Source: a virus
IMG/VR virus record: IMGVR_UViG_3300047373_000707
Coordinates: 1 to 32,800 of that record
Strand: one strand, 5' to 3'
Length of the DNA stretch: 32,800 nt
Under the pieces are notes generated by a model that worked only from the letters and a program-made list of their open reading frames with translations, ran no database searches and had not been told where the DNA came from. Within the stretch, counting starts at the first letter, position 1, and every line of letters starts with the position of its first letter. Of this stretch, positions 7,885 through 15,059 are shown piece by piece. The position numbers and the translations under genes are program-made.

Positions 7885-9444
7885 ATGAGTGAATTATTAA
7901 ACAGCGGTAATGTTGGTTTAACAAACTTAAGAACACTTTCAGAACAAAGACGTGAAATCGTTGGAAACTGGGATAAATCAGGTCTTTTAGAAGGTCTTGG
8001 TGGTTCTAAGAAATCAAACATCGCACAATTATTAGAAAATCAAGCATCTCACATGTTGAATGAGGTAACACTTGATTCATCTGCAGGTCGTTTTGACACT
8101 GTAGCGTTCCCAATGGTAAGAAGAATCTTCTCAAGATTACTTGCTAACGAAATCGTATCTGTACAGCCTTTAGCACTTCCTTCTGGATTGTTATTCTATA
8201 TGGATGCAAGAGTATCAACTGACAAAGTTGCTCCAGCTAATACAGCTAACGGGCAAGCTGGTCCTACTTTCTCTAATGACTCTGCTTATGAGAGATTTTA
8301 TGACAATAGAGGTCAAGATGCTTCTTTCGGTACTGGTGCAACTTCTTTCGGAACACCACAAACTTTAACTTCAGGTGATACTACTGATGGGTTAGTTGAA
8401 GCAACTTTCGCATTAGGTTCTGACTTTGATGTTAATGTACAACAATCAAGCTCTACGCTTAGATTCTCAGCTGTAACTGCTGTTGAATACAATGGTACTG
8501 CAGTATTTGCTGCTGGTGCGAGCATTAAGTATTACTCTCAATTACAAACTTGGGGTTCTGACCAATTTGCTGGTCAAGAAGCTAAAGTTATTCTTGATGT
8601 AAGACCTGCTGGAGTTTACGGTTCTGACTTTGATTCAACTTTATTGTCTGACTTTGATGTAGTTCCTGCTTTTGAAGTATTTAATGACCTTGAGGCTAAA
8701 TCAGAAATGAGTGAGCTTACAATCAGATTCTCTTCTGTAACGGTAAATACTATCACAAGAAAAATGAGAGCACACTGGACTCCTGAGCTTGCTCAAGATT
8801 TAGAAGCATACCACAGTATTGATGCTGAGGCTGAATTAACAGCTTTATTATCAGAAGAGGTTGCTGCTGAAATCGACAGAGAGATTATCAGAGACCTTAT
8901 CAATGGTGCAATGTTCGAAGCTAGATGGGATTATGCTGGTTTAAGAAACAACGCAAACTTCTTCGGAACTCAAAAAGACTGGAACCAAACTTTAATTACT
9001 AGAGTTAATGAAATTTCAGCTCAAATTCACAAAGCTACACTAAGAGGTGGTGCTAACTGGATTATTTGTTCTGCTGAGGCTGGTGCTATCTTTGATGACC
9101 TTGAGTACTTCCACGTAGATGGTTCTGCTCAAGCTGAAGCTGAGAAGTATAACTTAGGTATCGAGAAAATCGGTAACTTAGGTAACAGATATGTTGTATA
9201 CAAAGACCCTTACATGCCTGCTAACATCGTGTTATGTGGACATAAAGGAGACACTTTCTTAGAAGCTGGTTACGTTTATGCACCGTACATTCCGTTGCAA
9301 TTAACGCAAACTATCTATGACCCGAATGATTTCACACCTAGAAAAGGAATCATGACGAGATATGCTAAGAAGATGGTTAACAACAGATTCTACGGAGTAA
9401 TCTGCATCGATAATATCAATACTTACCAACAAGTATATAGCTAA
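7885..9444 (+). CDS. 23: Major capsid protein (T4 gp23-like)
   Basis: Main shell protein of the head. The length of 519 residues is nearly that of T4 gp23 (521). The N-terminal region (NIAQLLENQASHMLNE) and the following FPMVRRIFSRLLANEIVSVQPL match the gp23 family. The family's C-terminal signature is present as AGYVYAPYIPL followed by DPNDFTPRKGIMTRYAKKM. By analogy with T4, where the protease cuts after L/I-x-E, cleavage after Glu60 (MLNE) would remove the propeptide; this is inference. The ATG is preceded by 13 consecutive A residues. Codons are richer in C-ending forms than most of the window, as expected for very high expression. A strong terminator follows. Confidence 0.95.
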   Translation: MSELLNSGNVGLTNLRTLSEQRREIVGNWDKSGLLEGLGGSKKSNIAQLLENQASHMLNEVTLDSSAGRFDTVAFPMVRRIFSRLLANEIVSVQPLALPSGLLFYMDARVSTDKVAPANTANGQAGPTFSNDSAYERFYDNRGQDASFGTGATSFGTPQTLTSGDTTDGLVEATFALGSDFDVNVQQSSSTLRFSAVTAVEYNGTAVFAAGASIKYYSQLQTWGSDQFAGQEAKVILDVRPAGVYGSDFDSTLLSDFDVVPAFEVFNDLEAKSEMSELTIRFSSVTVNTITRKMRAHWTPELAQDLEAYHSIDAEAELTALLSEEVAAEIDREIIRDLINGAMFEARWDYAGLRNNANFFGTQKDWNQTLITRVNEISAQIHKATLRGGANWIICSAEAGAIFDDLEYFHVDGSAQAEAEKYNLGIEKIGNLGNRYVVYKDPYMPANIVLCGHKGDTFLEAGYVYAPYIPLQLTQTIYDPNDFTPRKGIMTRYAKKMVNNRFYGVICIDNINTYQQVYS

Positions 9445-9485
9445 TTAATTTAGCTTTAGGCTTGAACGTAAGTTCATCGAAATAG

Positions 9486-9516
9486 AAGAGGTCAACAATG
9501 TTGACCTCTTTTTTTG
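9486..9516 (+). terminator. Intrinsic terminator after major capsid gene
   Basis: AAGAGGTCAACA and its complement TGTTGACCTCTT form a stem of about 10-12 bp (9486-9510) followed by a run of T residues, 42 nt after the capsid stop codon. Confidence 0.9.
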
Positions 9517-9582
9517 TTTATACTTTTTTTGAAAATAAAAAATAGTGTAAAATTTAAATATGAGATAAATTTTTCTTAATAA

Positions 9583-9589
9583 TATTTAT
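9583..9589 (+). promoter_or_regulatory. Candidate late promoter element TATTTAT
   Basis: AATATTTATAT ending 13 nt before the ATG at 9603, just after the capsid terminator. A promoter is needed here because the terminator separates the two genes. Confidence 0.45.
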
Positions 9590-9602
9590 ATAAAAAAACA
9601 TT

Positions 9603-10775
9603 ATGGATATATGGCTTCAACAAATTAAAGACATTGATAAAATGCCTTATTATCTTAATAGGTTAGGTGAATTGTCTATAGAAGATAATAATATAGTACT
9701 AAATTATAATTCAGGAACAACAACTAGTTCAGGAACGACTTCTGGTGATACGTCTAACAAAGCTTTAGGTGCAGGATTTACTATTCAGGATGGAGACGGA
9801 GCTGGTAATGATGTTCACTTTCAAATAGGAAAACTAAATACTGTTGACTCAATTGGTATTAATGATTATAGTGGAGATGTTGGCTATAATAATTTGGGTT
9901 TTGTGACTGAATTAAATGATATTGTTATTAGAAATTCAGACTTAAATGATTTGGATGGTTCTAGAGTTTTAGCTGAAGGTGATATTTTAGATGGAGGAAG
10001 TAATTATTCTGAAACTAAAAGAAATGTTAGAATTTTAAATAAAACATCTATTTCTAACCCTAGTGTTGAAGATTTGTTACCAGGAGAAATATTTGTTAAT
10101 GTTTCTGAGGGCAAAATATTTACTCTTAAAAGTTCTCAGGACGGAAATTATGAAGTTGTTCAATTTATAGGTAATGTTTTGCAAGAAAATGTTGAGTTAG
10201 CAGAGTCTGCATCATTAGATTCATCAATTACTACAAACAACTCTAATCGTGTAATAGCAATGACAAAAATTGAAAACAATGCAGATAGTAATTCAATTTG
10301 TAATTTACATCATTTTTATAACACACCTTCAGATACTATGAAACCAGTTTCTTGGAATATAAATAGCGCTACAGTTCCTGCAAAAATATCCTTCACAGCC
10401 CCAGAAAATGGAAATGTAAGAGTTGTAATGAGAACTTATCTACAAGATGGAGGTGGAACTTCTGAATCTTTTGTTGGTTTACATGATACTTTCGAAGACA
10501 CTAAAAGTCCAAGTGAGGGTTGGTATCAAATAGTTAAAGAATCTGAAAAAAATGAACATGATTTAGAAAATATAGAATTTTTATTAGAAGGTTTAACTCC
10601 AGGGCAGTCTTATACTTATTATTTTGTTGCAGTTACTACACAGTCTAGTGGTGTTGCTTTTTTAGCAGGTAGAACTTCTTCTAGCGATTGGTCTAACATT
10701 GATTTAGCGAAACCAACCACTATTACAGCTTATGATATGGGCGATGTAAGCATTGTTACAAATCCAACTGTATAA
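9603..10775 (+). CDS. Probable virion fibre or head decoration protein
   Basis: A 390-residue protein placed alone between two terminators, right after the capsid gene. The N-terminal 40 residues form a possible anchor, followed by a Ser/Thr/Gly-rich linker (SGTTTSSGTTSGDTS). The middle contains fibre-like beta sequence (DVGYNNLGFVTELNDIVIRN). The C-terminal 170 residues look like a beta-sandwich, with KISFTAPENGNVRVVMRTYL followed later by LEGLTPGQSYTYYFVAV, the latter recalling a fibronectin III-like strand pattern. No enzyme motif is seen. Position suggests a head fibre, Hoc-like decoration or other surface structure. The precise role is unknown. Confidence 0.65.
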   Translation: MDIWLQQIKDIDKMPYYLNRLGELSIEDNNIVLNYNSGTTTSSGTTSGDTSNKALGAGFTIQDGDGAGNDVHFQIGKLNTVDSIGINDYSGDVGYNNLGFVTELNDIVIRNSDLNDLDGSRVLAEGDILDGGSNYSETKRNVRILNKTSISNPSVEDLLPGEIFVNVSEGKIFTLKSSQDGNYEVVQFIGNVLQENVELAESASLDSSITTNNSNRVIAMTKIENNADSNSICNLHHFYNTPSDTMKPVSWNINSATVPAKISFTAPENGNVRVVMRTYLQDGGGTSESFVGLHDTFEDTKSPSEGWYQIVKESEKNEHDLENIEFLLEGLTPGQSYTYYFVAVTTQSSGVAFLAGRTSSSDWSNIDLAKPTTITAYDMGDVSIVTNPTV

Positions 10776-10804
10776 AAAAAGGCCAACATCTGTTGACCTT
10801 TTCT
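10774..10804. terminator. Bidirectional terminator between convergent genes
   Basis: AAGGCCAACA and TGTTGACCTT (10779-10800) form a 10-bp stem with one C-A mismatch on the plus strand, which is a G-U pair on the minus strand. T-rich tracts follow in both directions: TTTTCTTGTTTT on plus, TTTTTTT on minus. It lies between the convergent genes ending at 10775 and 10822. Confidence 0.85.
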
Positions 10805-10821
10805 TGTTTTATTTAGCTTGG

Positions 10822-11289
10822 TTAAAATGGATATTTTTTGTTCAAAATTAACTTAGTTGAGTCGTTTTCTATTACCACGTCAAATTGAAATGCTCTTTTT
10901 GTTGCATTTTCTTTATTTGTATAAAACAATGTATAAGTTGATTCTCCTATTTTTTCAATATTTGTTAATTTAGACTTAGACATATTAGTAAATTTGTTCT
11001 CGTAGTAAGATTTTAAATGAGATTCTCCATATTTATCTAAACTTTCACTAGATGTGAACTTAACCATCTCATCATACTTGCCTAACTTCCTTAAAGATTT
11101 GAAAAAAGTCAAAAAATCAACACCATATATGATTGCAGGATTGGAAAAGTCAGATTTAACTGTATTTACATTGTTTTTTTCTTTTTTTTCTGTTTTTACA
11201 CTGGTTTCTAGTGATTTTTCGTTTTTTGTGTCCATATTTGAACAAGAAAACATAATTAAAGCCGATAATAAGATAGTTAATTGTTTCAT
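10822..11289 (-). CDS. Small predicted lipoprotein
   Basis: A 155-residue protein with a lipoprotein signal peptide: MKQLTILLSALIMFSC, with Lys at residue 2, a hydrophobic core and Cys at residue 16. A Lys/Glu/Asn-rich linker follows (about residues 17-45), then a domain of about 110 residues with helices and a beta-rich C-terminus (STYTLFYTNKENATKRAFQF). After processing it would be anchored to the host membrane. Phage lipoproteins in such accessory regions often block superinfection, but nothing in the sequence proves that here. A host-type promoter lies 30 nt upstream. It could also have been picked up from the host. Confidence 0.75.
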   Translation of the reverse strand: MKQLTILLSALIMFSCSNMDTKNEKSLETSVKTEKKEKNNVNTVKSDFSNPAIIYGVDFLTFFKSLRKLGKYDEMVKFTSSESLDKYGESHLKSYYENKFTNMSKSKLTNIEKIGESTYTLFYTNKENATKRAFQFDVVIENDSTKLILNKKYPF

Positions 11290-11318
11290 TTGATTTAATT
11301 TTAATTGATTATATGTTA

Positions 11319-11347
11319 TAAACGTATATTTTATTAAAATATTACAA
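11319..11347 (-). promoter_or_regulatory. Candidate host-type promoter for the lipoprotein gene
   Basis: On the minus strand, TTG (11347-11345), an 18-nt spacer, then TACGTTTA (11326-11319). This is one base off the Bacteroidetes minus-7 consensus TAnnTTTG. The same octamer TACGTTTA stands upstream of the minus-strand gene at 12207-12653. The spacer is AT-only, so chance cannot be excluded. Confidence 0.45.
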
Positions 11348-11430
11348 TAAAATGTTTTTTTTTAAAAATAATTCATTAAAACGACTTATAACAGTTTCTA
11401 TAAGTAATGCTTTGCACTACTCATAGCTTT

Positions 11431-11588
11431 GTGTTACCCTCCATTATTACAACCGTGAGCAATTAATCCAAATGTTATCCATTCAATAAATCTACCCAAC
11501 CAACCAATACATTCTCCGCATTTTTGGCATTGGTAACTTTTGTATTCTTTTTCGTTTTTCATATTAATAAATTAACGGTGGGTAACAC
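11431..11588. repeat. Imperfect inverted repeats flanking a tiny ORF
   Basis: GTGTTACCCTCC at 11431-11442 and GGTGGGTAACAC at 11577-11588 are reverse complements with one mismatch. The right arm can also fold locally with GTG..CACC (11606-11615). Left of the left arm, CTTATA and TATAAG (11385-11404) form a second small hairpin. The 343-nt interval 11290-11632 otherwise holds only the lipoprotein promoter and the 42-residue ORF. Confidence 0.55.
11434..11562 (-). CDS. Tiny cysteine-rich protein, 42 residues
   Basis: A 42-residue reading frame with an ATG start at 11562 and TAA stop at 11434-11436. It begins MKNEKEYKSYQCQKCGECIG and continues with a hydrophobic, Trp-rich part (WLGRFIEWITFGLIAHGC). 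The CQKCGEC cluster resembles half of a zinc ribbon; four cysteines occur in total. The hydrophobic segment could be a short membrane or amphipathic helix. No known function is assigned. The leader is A/T-rich. The gene lies inside a pair of inverted repeats and its stop codon is within the left arm. It may be a real small gene, but the length makes chance possible. Confidence 0.45.
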   Translation of the reverse strand: MKNEKEYKSYQCQKCGECIGWLGRFIEWITFGLIAHGCNNGG

Positions 11589-11632
11589 TATATAAAAACA
11601 AGTTCGTGCCTCACCAATTTTTATACTAAACG

Positions 11633-11899
11633 TTAGTCATTGTTTATTAATATGGCCAGGAACGCATCTCCTTTATATTCAAAGTTTTTTTCTTCTGCGC
11701 CATATCTCAATATACTTTGGTGTATCAAATTGCCATCATCATCATGTTGGTAATTTATTAACCACTCTCTTTCTTTTTCGCCTTCTTTTGTTAGTGGTAA
11801 TACAATTAATTCAGGATGATATAATTTATCTAATTCTTCCTTAAAAAAATCATAAGCATATTTTTTTATACCATTAGGCAATTGCTCTTTCCAATCCAT
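11633..11899 (-). CDS. Hypothetical small protein
   Basis: An 88-residue protein of unknown function. It begins MDWKEQLPNGIKKYAYDFFK, is acidic, and has no signal peptide or membrane helix. It lies 10 nt downstream of another small unknown gene, so the two are probably cotranscribed. The composition is that of a small soluble protein. Nothing can be said of function beyond its place in the accessory minus-strand island. Confidence 0.55.
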   Translation of the reverse strand: MDWKEQLPNGIKKYAYDFFKEELDKLYHPELIVLPLTKEGEKEREWLINYQHDDDGNLIHQSILRYGAEEKNFEYKGDAFLAILINND

Positions 11900-11909
11900 T
11901 TAATATTCA

Positions 11910-12191
11910 CTAATAGTTAATGCGTAATACAATCCAGCTTGGTTGTGAATTAAAAAACTGTTCATCACAAGTAATTGTTGCCCACTCTTGGTCTATGCCC
12001 CAATTAATATAGTTACTCTCTTTCTTAACAGTCCAATCAATATTGTTTTTTATATTGTATTCATTAATTAAAATAATTATTTCATCTAATGAAGTATGTT
12101 TTGATAGCCATAATGCATCACCATCACCGCTTTCAGATGTAATTGATGAATGAATTAAGTCTAAAACTTTTTTACTATTTTCTTTATTCAT
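11910..12191 (-). CDS. Hypothetical small protein
   Basis: A 93-residue protein of unknown function beginning MNKENSKKVLDLIHSSITSE. I chose the ATG at 12191 because a longer form would need a TTG at 12203. It is acidic, soluble, and Trp- and Ile-rich in the C-terminal half (INWGIDQEWATITCDEQFF). It follows the UVR-motif gene by 15 nt and precedes another small gene by 10 nt, so these three form one short operon. Its role is unknown. Confidence 0.55.
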   Translation of the reverse strand: MNKENSKKVLDLIHSSITSESGDGDALWLSKHTSLDEIIILINEYNIKNNIDWTVKKESNYINWGIDQEWATITCDEQFFNSQPSWIVLRINY

Positions 12192-12206
12192 GTTTGACAA
12201 CAATTT

Positions 12207-12653
12207 TTAATGAACTGTACTGTTCATTTCATCCCTTAACTTCGCTGCAGTTTCGTAATCTTCATTGTCAATAGCAATTTTTAATCTTTGTTCTTGAGTT
12301 AAAACTTCTTCACTATCTTCTTTGGATACAAATTTACCTATCATAGACATAAAAACTTTAGACCCCTCATGTTCTTCGGTGATATATCCTCTAAAATCAA
12401 ATACATTTAAATTATCAGTCATATCAATTATCACATATGCAGAATTTAAACATAAATCCTTGAAAACTTGATTTAATTCTTCAATATCACCTGAATAACA
12501 AAAAAATATAGTACTTGCACTTTTTGTATATTCTACATTATTGTCATCGAAAAATTTTTCAATTAAATTTTCTAAATCAGATATAATTTCCAAAGGCTTT
12601 GAACACAAAAGGTTTGCCACATAAAATCTTTCTTCGTCTTTTTGTTTTTTCAT
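12207..12653 (-). CDS. Unknown protein with a C-terminal UVR motif
   Basis: A 148-residue protein. The C-terminus carries LKIAIDNEDYETAAKLRDEM (about residues 124-143), a clear match to the UVR motif found in UvrB, UvrC and McsA/ClpC-type proteins, where it forms a helical hairpin for protein-protein contact. The first 120 residues are unrecognised alpha/beta sequence and do not resemble UvrB or UvrC. It may therefore act as an adaptor, perhaps for host repair or proteolysis complexes. That is inference from the motif. A host-type promoter element lies about 23 nt upstream of the ATG. Confidence 0.65.
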   Translation of the reverse strand: MKKQKDEERFYVANLLCSKPLEIISDLENLIEKFFDDNNVEYTKSASTIFFCYSGDIEELNQVFKDLCLNSAYVIIDMTDNLNVFDFRGYITEEHEGSKVFMSMIGKFVSKEDSEEVLTQEQRLKIAIDNEDYETAAKLRDEMNSTVH

Positions 12654-12675
12654 ATGATGTTTTTATTTATTTTAA

Positions 12676-12683
12676 TAAACGTA
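12676..12683 (-). promoter_or_regulatory. Candidate minus-7 element TACGTTTA
   Basis: On the minus strand TACGTTTA lies 22 nt upstream of the ATG at 12653, close to the Bacteroidetes minus-7 consensus TAnnTTTG and identical to the element upstream of the lipoprotein gene. No clear minus-33 TTTG is seen. Confidence 0.35.
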
Positions 12684-12703
12684 TTTTTATAAAAAAAATT
12701 ACA

Positions 12704-14326
12704 TTATTTCTTTTTTCTCCAAGAATCTTTTAATGGCAAAACCATGTTCCATACACCTTTTGACTCTTTGTTATAATATCCATTTCGCTCAAACTGAACG
12801 GTGTATCCTTCTTTTTCTTCTGAAGTAGATATTTCAGTAAAAGCTTTAACTTCTTGTTTAGATTCTTTATTAAATTCATTTAAAAAATCTTCTGTAGGTT
12901 CTTCAACAGAAAAAAGTCTGTCATAAACATTAACATTTATAGGAATGTTATTGTCAGCATTTACCCAATGTAATGTGCCTTTTATTTTTCTGCCATCATC
13001 AGACCATCCACCTCTTGTTTCAGGGTCGTATGTACATAACAGCTCTATAATTTTACCATCATTATCTTTAACTACCTCATTACAAGTAACATAGTATCCA
13101 TATTTAAATCTAACCTCCTTGTTGTTACTAAGTCTAAAGAATTTTTTTGGAGCATTCTCCATAAAATCTCCTCTCTCTATATAAAGATGTTTTCCAAAAT
13201 TAACCATTCTATAGTTTTCTTCTTCGGATTCTGGATTTAGTTTAGCTGGTAACATTTCTTCACCACCTTCCCAGTTTGTTATTGTTACTTTTAAAGGGTC
13301 AAACACGGTCATTCTTCTGTTGGCATCCTTATTTAAAACTTCTTTTATACAAGATTCAAACAAAGAAGAATCAATTAAACTTTCCCTTCTTGATATTCCA
13401 ATTTTTTCACAAAACAATTTAATTGCTTTAACAGGTATTCCTCTCCTTCTCAATCCAGACAAAGTTGGTAGTCTAGGGTCATCCCAACCGTCTACAATAC
13501 CCTCTTCAACTAATTGTTTTATTATTCTCTTACTCATAACTGTATGAGACAAGTTAAGTCTAGAGAACTCTATTTGTCTTGGCTTTATATCTCTGTCTAT
13601 TAATTCATTTATAATCCAGTCATAAAGAGGCCTATGTGGCTCAAACTCTAAAGTACATACAGAGTGAGTTATATTTTCTATAGCATCAGATAAACAATGA
13701 GCGAAGTCATACATAGGATATATACACCATTTATCTCCAGTGTTATGGTGATGCTCTTTTTTTACACGATATATAATAGGGTCTCTCATATGAACATTAG
13801 AAGATGACATATCTATCTTAGCACGTAAAGTCATTTTACCATCTTCAACATCTCCGTTTCTCATAGATTCAAATAAAGATAAATTTTCCTCTACGCTTAA
13901 ATCTCTATTTGGACTTGGTTTACCTGGGCTGTCTGTTGTACCCATATACTCTTTTATTTCTTCAGAGTTTAAAGTACATACATAAGCCTTTCCCTTATTA
14001 ATTAGTTCTAAAGCAAAATTATATATCTTATCAAAATAATTAGAAGCATAATATATATTAGCTGGCTTTACACCTAACCATTCAATATCTTTTTTCATAG
14101 ACTCTACAAACTCCATAGATTCAGTAGAGGGGTTGGTATCATCAAATCTTAAATTACATTTACCATTGTATTTTTCTGCTAATCCGAAATTTAGAAATAT
14201 AGATTTAGCATGTCCAAGATGCAACGAATTTCCAGATGGTTCTGGAGGAAATCTGGTGACAATATCTTTCACATTTCCTTCTTCAATTATTTCTTCTATG
14301 AAATTTTTACCTTCTTTATTATCCAT
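12704..14326 (-). CDS. glnS: Glutaminyl-tRNA synthetase
   Basis: Class I enzyme that joins glutamine to tRNA-Gln. At 540 residues it is full length (E. coli GlnRS about 554). The nucleotide-binding signature is RFPPEPSGNSLHLGHAKS with HLGH at residues 36-39, and the second signature is TVMSKR, the KMSKS equivalent. The segment CNLRFDDTNPSTE and the C-terminal beta-barrel region are also typical. I see no frameshift or missing catalytic motif, so it is probably active. It is encoded near a phage tRNA-Gln (15060-15130) on the same strand, but separated from it by a terminator, DHFR and tRNA-Leu. This enzyme is uncommon among phage-encoded synthetases. Confidence 0.95.
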   Translation of the reverse strand: MDNKEGKNFIEEIIEEGNVKDIVTRFPPEPSGNSLHLGHAKSIFLNFGLAEKYNGKCNLRFDDTNPSTESMEFVESMKKDIEWLGVKPANIYYASNYFDKIYNFALELINKGKAYVCTLNSEEIKEYMGTTDSPGKPSPNRDLSVEENLSLFESMRNGDVEDGKMTLRAKIDMSSSNVHMRDPIIYRVKKEHHHNTGDKWCIYPMYDFAHCLSDAIENITHSVCTLEFEPHRPLYDWIINELIDRDIKPRQIEFSRLNLSHTVMSKRIIKQLVEEGIVDGWDDPRLPTLSGLRRRGIPVKAIKLFCEKIGISRRESLIDSSLFESCIKEVLNKDANRRMTVFDPLKVTITNWEGGEEMLPAKLNPESEEENYRMVNFGKHLYIERGDFMENAPKKFFRLSNNKEVRFKYGYYVTCNEVVKDNDGKIIELLCTYDPETRGGWSDDGRKIKGTLHWVNADNNIPINVNVYDRLFSVEEPTEDFLNEFNKESKQEVKAFTEISTSEEKEGYTVQFERNGYYNKESKGVWNMVLPLKDSWRKKK

Positions 14327-14359
14327 TTTTTAAACTTTTTATAAAGTTACTTAAATTAG

Positions 14360-14400
14360 ATATAAAAAAAAAGCTGAAGACGCTTTAAAACATCTTCAGC
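14360..14400 (-). terminator. Terminator after the tRNA-Leu/tRNA-like unit
   Basis: On the minus strand GCTGAAGA (14400-14393) pairs with TCTTCAGC (14380-14373), 8 bp, and is followed by nine T residues. It separates the DHFR/tRNA-Leu/tRNA-like unit from glnS, so glnS needs its own promoter or read-through. Confidence 0.85.
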
Positions 14401-14406
14401 ATTTAG

Positions 14407-14534
14407 AACTCGATGCAGGAGTCCAACCTGCTTAACTTATATTCGCCATTCACAATGAAGTGGTTAACCAATGGTTTATTATTAAAGCCAGCCCACATAT
14501 CTGTGGGTCGTGTATGTCATTCCACCTATCGAGC
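14407..14534 (-). ncRNA. 128-nt tRNA-like RNA, diverged tRNA-Leu relative
   Basis: On the minus strand the 5' end GCTCGAT pairs with ATCGAGT at the 3' end as a 7-bp acceptor-like stem (G-U first pair). Just inside the 3' side is a T-arm: stem GCAGG/CCTGC with loop TTGGACT. At the 5' side GTG/CAC form a D-like stem. The first 27 nt closely resemble tRNA-Leu 6 nt upstream (GGTGGAAT and ACACG shared). Between lies a hairpin CCCAC-AGATAT-GTGGG, with a 6-nt loop instead of 7 and no U33, and about 59 nt of unexplained sequence with further weak hairpins. The D loop lacks GG and the T loop has G56 in place of C56. It is not a normal tRNA. It may be a decaying copy, a tRNA with an insertion, or a distinct RNA. 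Confidence 0.5.
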
Positions 14535-14539
14535 ATTAG

Positions 14540-14623
14540 TACTCGGGGCGGGAATCGAACCCGCACTCCCAAATGGGAACAAGATTTTAAGTCTTGCGTG
14601 TCTACCTATTCCACCACCCGAGC
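14540..14623 (-). tRNA. tRNA-Leu (anticodon UAA)
   Basis: 84 nt. Acceptor GCTCGGG/CCCGAGT (first pair G-U), anticodon stem CAAGA/TCTTG with loop CTTAAAA (anticodon TAA), long variable arm CCCATTTGGG, T-arm GCGGG-TTCGATT-CCCGC. The 3' CCA is not encoded. It reads UUA, a leading Leu codon in this AT-rich genome. The 5' end directly abuts the TAA stop codon of the DHFR gene. Confidence 0.95.
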
Positions 14624-15010
14624 TTAATCTGTATCAAATTTATAAATAATTTTCTTACCAGAAAAATTTTTCAGCTCTGGCATTTTTGTATCACCTATAG
14701 TTTCATCATTTATTTCAGAGATATGAAGTTCATCACATAAATGAATTGTAGATTCGTATATTCTTTTCCCCCCTATAATCCAATCAGGCTTTTTTTCCAA
14801 AGCCTGTTCAAGGGTATTATATCCTTTTCCAACAACAATTACCTCTCTTCCTTTTAGGGTAGGCATAGATTCATAAGTTGTTCTACCTACAAGAATCTTA
14901 CATCCCATTGTTAAGTTTTTAAAATGCTTTAAATCCTCTTTACAATTCCAAGGAAGTTTATTATCCTTTCCAATGTATCCTACTTTATTTGTTGCAATTA
15001 TTGCTTTCAT
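14624..15010 (-). CDS. folA: Dihydrofolate reductase, short form
   Basis: Reduces dihydrofolate to tetrahydrofolate with NADPH, supporting phage nucleotide synthesis. Starts MKAIIATNKVGYIGKDNKLPW, with the LPW loop and an acidic residue in KEDLKHFK, followed by GRTTYESMP and WIIGGKRIYE, all conserved in DHFR. At 128 residues it is shorter than typical bacterial enzymes (about 159 or more): the C-terminal beta region is trimmed, yet the catalytic and cofactor-binding segments are present. I chose the ATG at 15010; a longer form would begin in an upstream hairpin. The stop codon touches the 5' end of tRNA-Leu. A terminator hairpin lies just before the start, so expression may depend on read-through. 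Confidence 0.9.
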   Translation of the reverse strand: MKAIIATNKVGYIGKDNKLPWNCKEDLKHFKNLTMGCKILVGRTTYESMPTLKGREVIVVGKGYNTLEQALEKKPDWIIGGKRIYESTIHLCDELHISEINDETIGDTKMPELKNFSGKKIIYKFDTD

Positions 15011-15014
15011 GTTT

Positions 15015-15058
15015 TTAAAAATAAAGAAACACAATCAAATTAATTGACTGTGTTTCTT
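15015..15058 (-). terminator. Terminator-like hairpin between tRNA-Gln and DHFR
   Basis: On the minus strand AAGAAACACAGTCAA (15058-15044) pairs with TTGATTGTGTTTCTT (15038-15024): 15 bp including one G-U, 5-nt loop. It is followed by TATTTTT. It starts 2 nt after the tRNA-Gln and ends 13 nt before the DHFR ATG, so it could terminate the tRNA transcript or control DHFR translation. Confidence 0.75.
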
Positions 15059-15059
15059 G

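Noticed and set aside
14407-14534. tmRNA
   Set aside because: Too short, no tag reading frame ending in Ala-Ala, and the 5' part matches tRNA-Leu instead.
14413-14649. Plus-strand reading frame over the tRNA-Leu and tRNA-like region
   Set aside because: It is the antisense of tRNA sequence and lacks any protein-like character.
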